From positions 1-64,000 of the forward strand of contig JAEDFU010000002.1 in assembly GCA_016297915.1 (NCBI GenBank): a DNA stretch of 64,000 bases, given 5' to 3'. Below, one piece after another: positions 62,234-64,000 of this stretch; position 1 is the first letter of the stretch, and every line of letters begins with the position of its first letter. The notes under the pieces are model-generated. The model did no database searches. It saw nothing but the letters and a program-made list of their open reading frames with translations, and was not told the origin of the DNA. This DNA comes from Clostridia bacterium (lineage in GTDB: Bacteria > Bacillota > Clostridia > Christensenellales > UBA1242). Made by a program: the position numbers and the translations under genes.

Positions 62234-63418
62234 TTAATCTACCCTGAGAGTTTCCATAAAAGATGACTCAGAGAATAGATTAAATAAGTTGTCGTCTTTG
62301 AGCTTTTTTATGCTCTTTTCATTTAGTACTAGTTCGTCAGATAGATTTATAAATTTGTTGTTCCAAGGCTCGACATGTTTGTCAATTAGACTCAAACTAT
62401 AGATTTTTGGCTTGCCGAATTTAATCAAAAAGCTATTTTCTTGTTTGTTGTCATAGTTTTCTTCGAGTTGCATGGTTTTCTTGTAAATACCTAGAGCGTT
62501 GTAATTCCATGTCTCATAAGTAAAGAGTCGGAAGTTCTTTTTGTTATAATGTTTGGCAATATCTAATATTTTGAGTAACATTTGGGTGCCAATACCATTG
62601 TTTCTATATTTTGCATCCACACCAAACCAGTTAATCCAAATATCGTCTGGATACTCCTTTATTTCGTACAAACCAATTATGCCTACAGGACAGTTATTAA
62701 GATAGACCAAAAAGTTTATAGGTAGAATTTTGTTTTTGTATCTATTGTGTGTCTTAATTTCTTGTAAATAATCTAGGTAGCCGACATTGTTCATCGAATA
62801 AAATATATTAAACTGTAATCTGGCAGCGTCTATAATGTTGTTCTTGTTTATTTCAACAAATTTCAAATAATATCTGCTGTTCTTTTTGACATGGTCTTTC
62901 AAAAACAAATTTTTGTTATTCCATGGAATTATTTTATTTTGAGTAAGAGACAGAGAATAAATAATTAGGTCTCCAACAAGGTAGCCGATATATTTTTCTT
63001 TGGTGTAATATTCCTTAAACATATTCATTTTTTCGTAAAAATTAGTGGCTACAAAATCATATTTGTCATCTGCATATACTCTCAAAGATTTATAGCCCTT
63101 TTTGAGTGCAAGATCTTTTGTAAACTCAAACATTTTTGTGCCATAGCCCATTCTTCTAAATGCAGGCAAAACTCCATACCAGCCGAGCCACGCATCTAAG
63201 GGATATTCTTTGTATGAGTATATTCCAGTTATTCCTATGTAGAACTTTCCGTTATGAACAAGATAATACTCCAAATACTTGTAATACTTTTTGCTCTTGT
63301 TGATAGACTCTTTCAAATCGTCCTCACCATTTTCTAGAGGAAACAATCTTCTTTGGATTTTTAATGCTCGATCTATATTTTTTTCAGTTACTTTTTCATA
63401 AGTAAGTTTGCACTTCAT
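62234..63418 (-). CDS. Tandem GNAT-domain N-acetyltransferase
   Basis: 394 residues with two GNAT acetyltransferase domains. Domain 1 (~5-165) has the acetyl-CoA loop FRRMGYGTKM after WLGWYGVLP. Domain 2 (~190-335) has YRNNGIGTQM after WINWFGVD. Both are followed by an IYSLSL...PWNNK segment, so the protein looks like an internal duplication of a ~170-residue unit plus that motif. A C-terminal ~40 residue tail follows. Substrate unknown. ATG 63418 has AGGAGATAAATA before it. Confidence 0.85.
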   Translation of the reverse strand: MKCKLTYEKVTEKNIDRALKIQRRLFPLENGEDDLKESINKSKKYYKYLEYYLVHNGKFYIGITGIYSYKEYPLDAWLGWYGVLPAFRRMGYGTKMFEFTKDLALKKGYKSLRVYADDKYDFVATNFYEKMNMFKEYYTKEKYIGYLVGDLIIYSLSLTQNKIIPWNNKNLFLKDHVKKNSRYYLKFVEINKNNIIDAARLQFNIFYSMNNVGYLDYLQEIKTHNRYKNKILPINFLVYLNNCPVGIIGLYEIKEYPDDIWINWFGVDAKYRNNGIGTQMLLKILDIAKHYNKKNFRLFTYETWNYNALGIYKKTMQLEENYDNKQENSFLIKFGKPKIYSLSLIDKHVEPWNNKFINLSDELVLNEKSIKKLKDDNLFNLFSESSFMETLRVD

Positions 63419-63566
63419 TATTTATCTCCTGAGTTTTCTTGATAATTATATTTGCCTACACACCATTAAAACAAAGTGATAGTAATCAAATCATATTCCA
63501 TATTAGTATATCATAAGTGTTACGATTTTGTATTGTTTTTGAACATACATCTGATTATGGGCAACA

Positions 63567-63600
63567 AAAAACCACCTTTTTTAATTTTGGTGGCTTTTGT
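63567..63600 (-). terminator. Terminator after nucleoside hydrolase gene
   Basis: CCACC (63572-63576) with GGTGG (63589-63593) over a 12-nt AT loop; minus-strand T6 follows. It lies just past the stop of the partial gene. The stretch 63419-63566 shows nothing else. Confidence 0.75.
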
Positions 63601-63606
63601 CAAATA

Positions 63607-64000
63607 CTAAGGCATGCGTTTGAGGATTTTGAAATATAAATCCTTGTACTTTTTGCCGTCCATGTATGTTACAACTGTGCTGTTTGGCGCTTGTGTTATG
63701 TCAAAGTTAAGTACTGCTGTTTTTTCCTTTTTGAGGAAGTTTACATATGTGTACATTTGCTCGGTCTCAAAAATTTGAGGTTTGACAAGATACGCAACTG
63801 CACAAGCATCGTGAGATGCAATTCCAACAGTTACATGTGTATCTTTGTAACTCTTGTATATTTCGTGTAACATATGACCAGACTTGCCACATCTATCGGT
63901 TTTTGCAATCTCCTCTCTATTAAGATATGCGTAGTGACCATGGTCGCTAGGGCAAACAACTATTTTGACGCCAGATTTCCAGACAAGGTCAGCAGCCTCT
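63607..64000 (-). CDS. Nucleoside hydrolase (IUNH family), C-terminal part
   Basis: The gene runs off the right edge; 130 residues are visible (first full codon at 63999). It reads ...EAADLVWKSGVKIVV, then DRCGKSGHMLHEIYKSY, GIASHDACAVAYLVKPQIF and APNSTVVTYMDGKKY. The H-D near the AVAYLVKP segment is the C-terminal metal/ribose site pair of inosine-uridine-preferring nucleoside hydrolases, which split ribonucleosides into base and ribose. A start at the internal Met 63873 would cut the conserved fold, so the true start is outside the window. Confidence 0.8.
   Translation of the reverse strand, partial: EAADLVWKSGVKIVVCPSDHGHYAYLNREEIAKTDRCGKSGHMLHEIYKSYKDTHVTVGIASHDACAVAYLVKPQIFETEQMYTYVNFLKKEKTAVLNFDITQAPNSTVVTYMDGKKYKDLYFKILKRMP

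Noticed and set aside
1..64000. Recoded TGA or prophage/transposon content
   Set aside because: TGA ends reading frames (e.g. 27928-27930) and TGG encodes tryptophan; no transposase, integrase or phage structural gene seen.

Overview
The window reads as a chromosome segment of an uncultured, low-GC, Gram-positive-type bacterium, most likely a Bacillota/Clostridia lineage. The support is AGGAG-type ribosome sites before nearly every gene, sigma-A-type promoters (TTGACA, 17 bp, TAAAAT or TAATCT), a T-box leader, a DnaD/DnaI helicase-loader pair, an RsgI-like membrane protein, and LicD, EpsG and TarI-type surface-polymer enzymes. The standard genetic code fits throughout. I see no rRNA, tRNA, CRISPR array, transposase or phage gene, and gene order is mostly housekeeping punctuated by surface loci. 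The lineage is an inference; I cannot name a genus.

Layout. 1-450: a 119-bp GC-richer tandem repeat and a 57-residue ORF. 459-3493: uvrC and a PHP-domain phosphoesterase. 3553-15256: a membrane XRE regulator whose transcript looks leaderless, diverging from a two-gene operon for giant cell-surface proteins (a 1602-residue lipoprotein and a 1977-residue membrane-anchored protein). Between them lies a leader with a four-way-junction (cloverleaf) inverted repeat, an 18-nt direct repeat and a possible pseudoknot. 15451-25587: an unrecognised protein, asnS, an operon coupling a 2-enoate-reductase-like flavoenzyme to both subunits of aconitase X, a dihydrodipicolinate-reductase-like dehydrogenase, and an archaeal-type valS. 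25834-29090: an M60-family surface metallopeptidase broken by a one-base frameshift in an A run. 29146-37942: sbcDC, dnaD-like and dnaI-like genes, an RsgI-like protein, folD and a small unknown gene.

38387-53954 is a surface polysaccharide locus. It starts with a 4,6-dehydratase, a 5'-truncated acetyltransferase pseudogene, a DegT aminotransferase and a PglC-like initiating transferase (a bacillosamine-type initiation set lacking its acetyltransferase). A very AT-rich decoration cassette follows (PLP decarboxylase-fold enzyme, SDR, ATP-grasp), then two glycosyltransferases, an EpsG-type polymerase, a flippase, LicD, an IspD/TarI-type cytidylyltransferase, UppS and a second polymerase/ligase. 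54016-57584 carries a P-type cation ATPase and CorA. 57690-58282 holds two tiny genes: a two-helix membrane peptide and a previously unlisted 45-residue protein with 7 cysteines. 58438-62156 is a Phe T-box with pheST. The window closes with a tandem-GNAT protein and the C-terminus of a nucleoside hydrolase.

The strongest candidates for undescribed biology are the structured leader of the giant-surface-protein operon with its leaderless divergent regulator, the enoate reductase-aconitase X operon, the PLP/SDR/ATP-grasp decoration cassette, and the small Cys-rich gene. No computation or database search was run; all calls come from reading the sequence.
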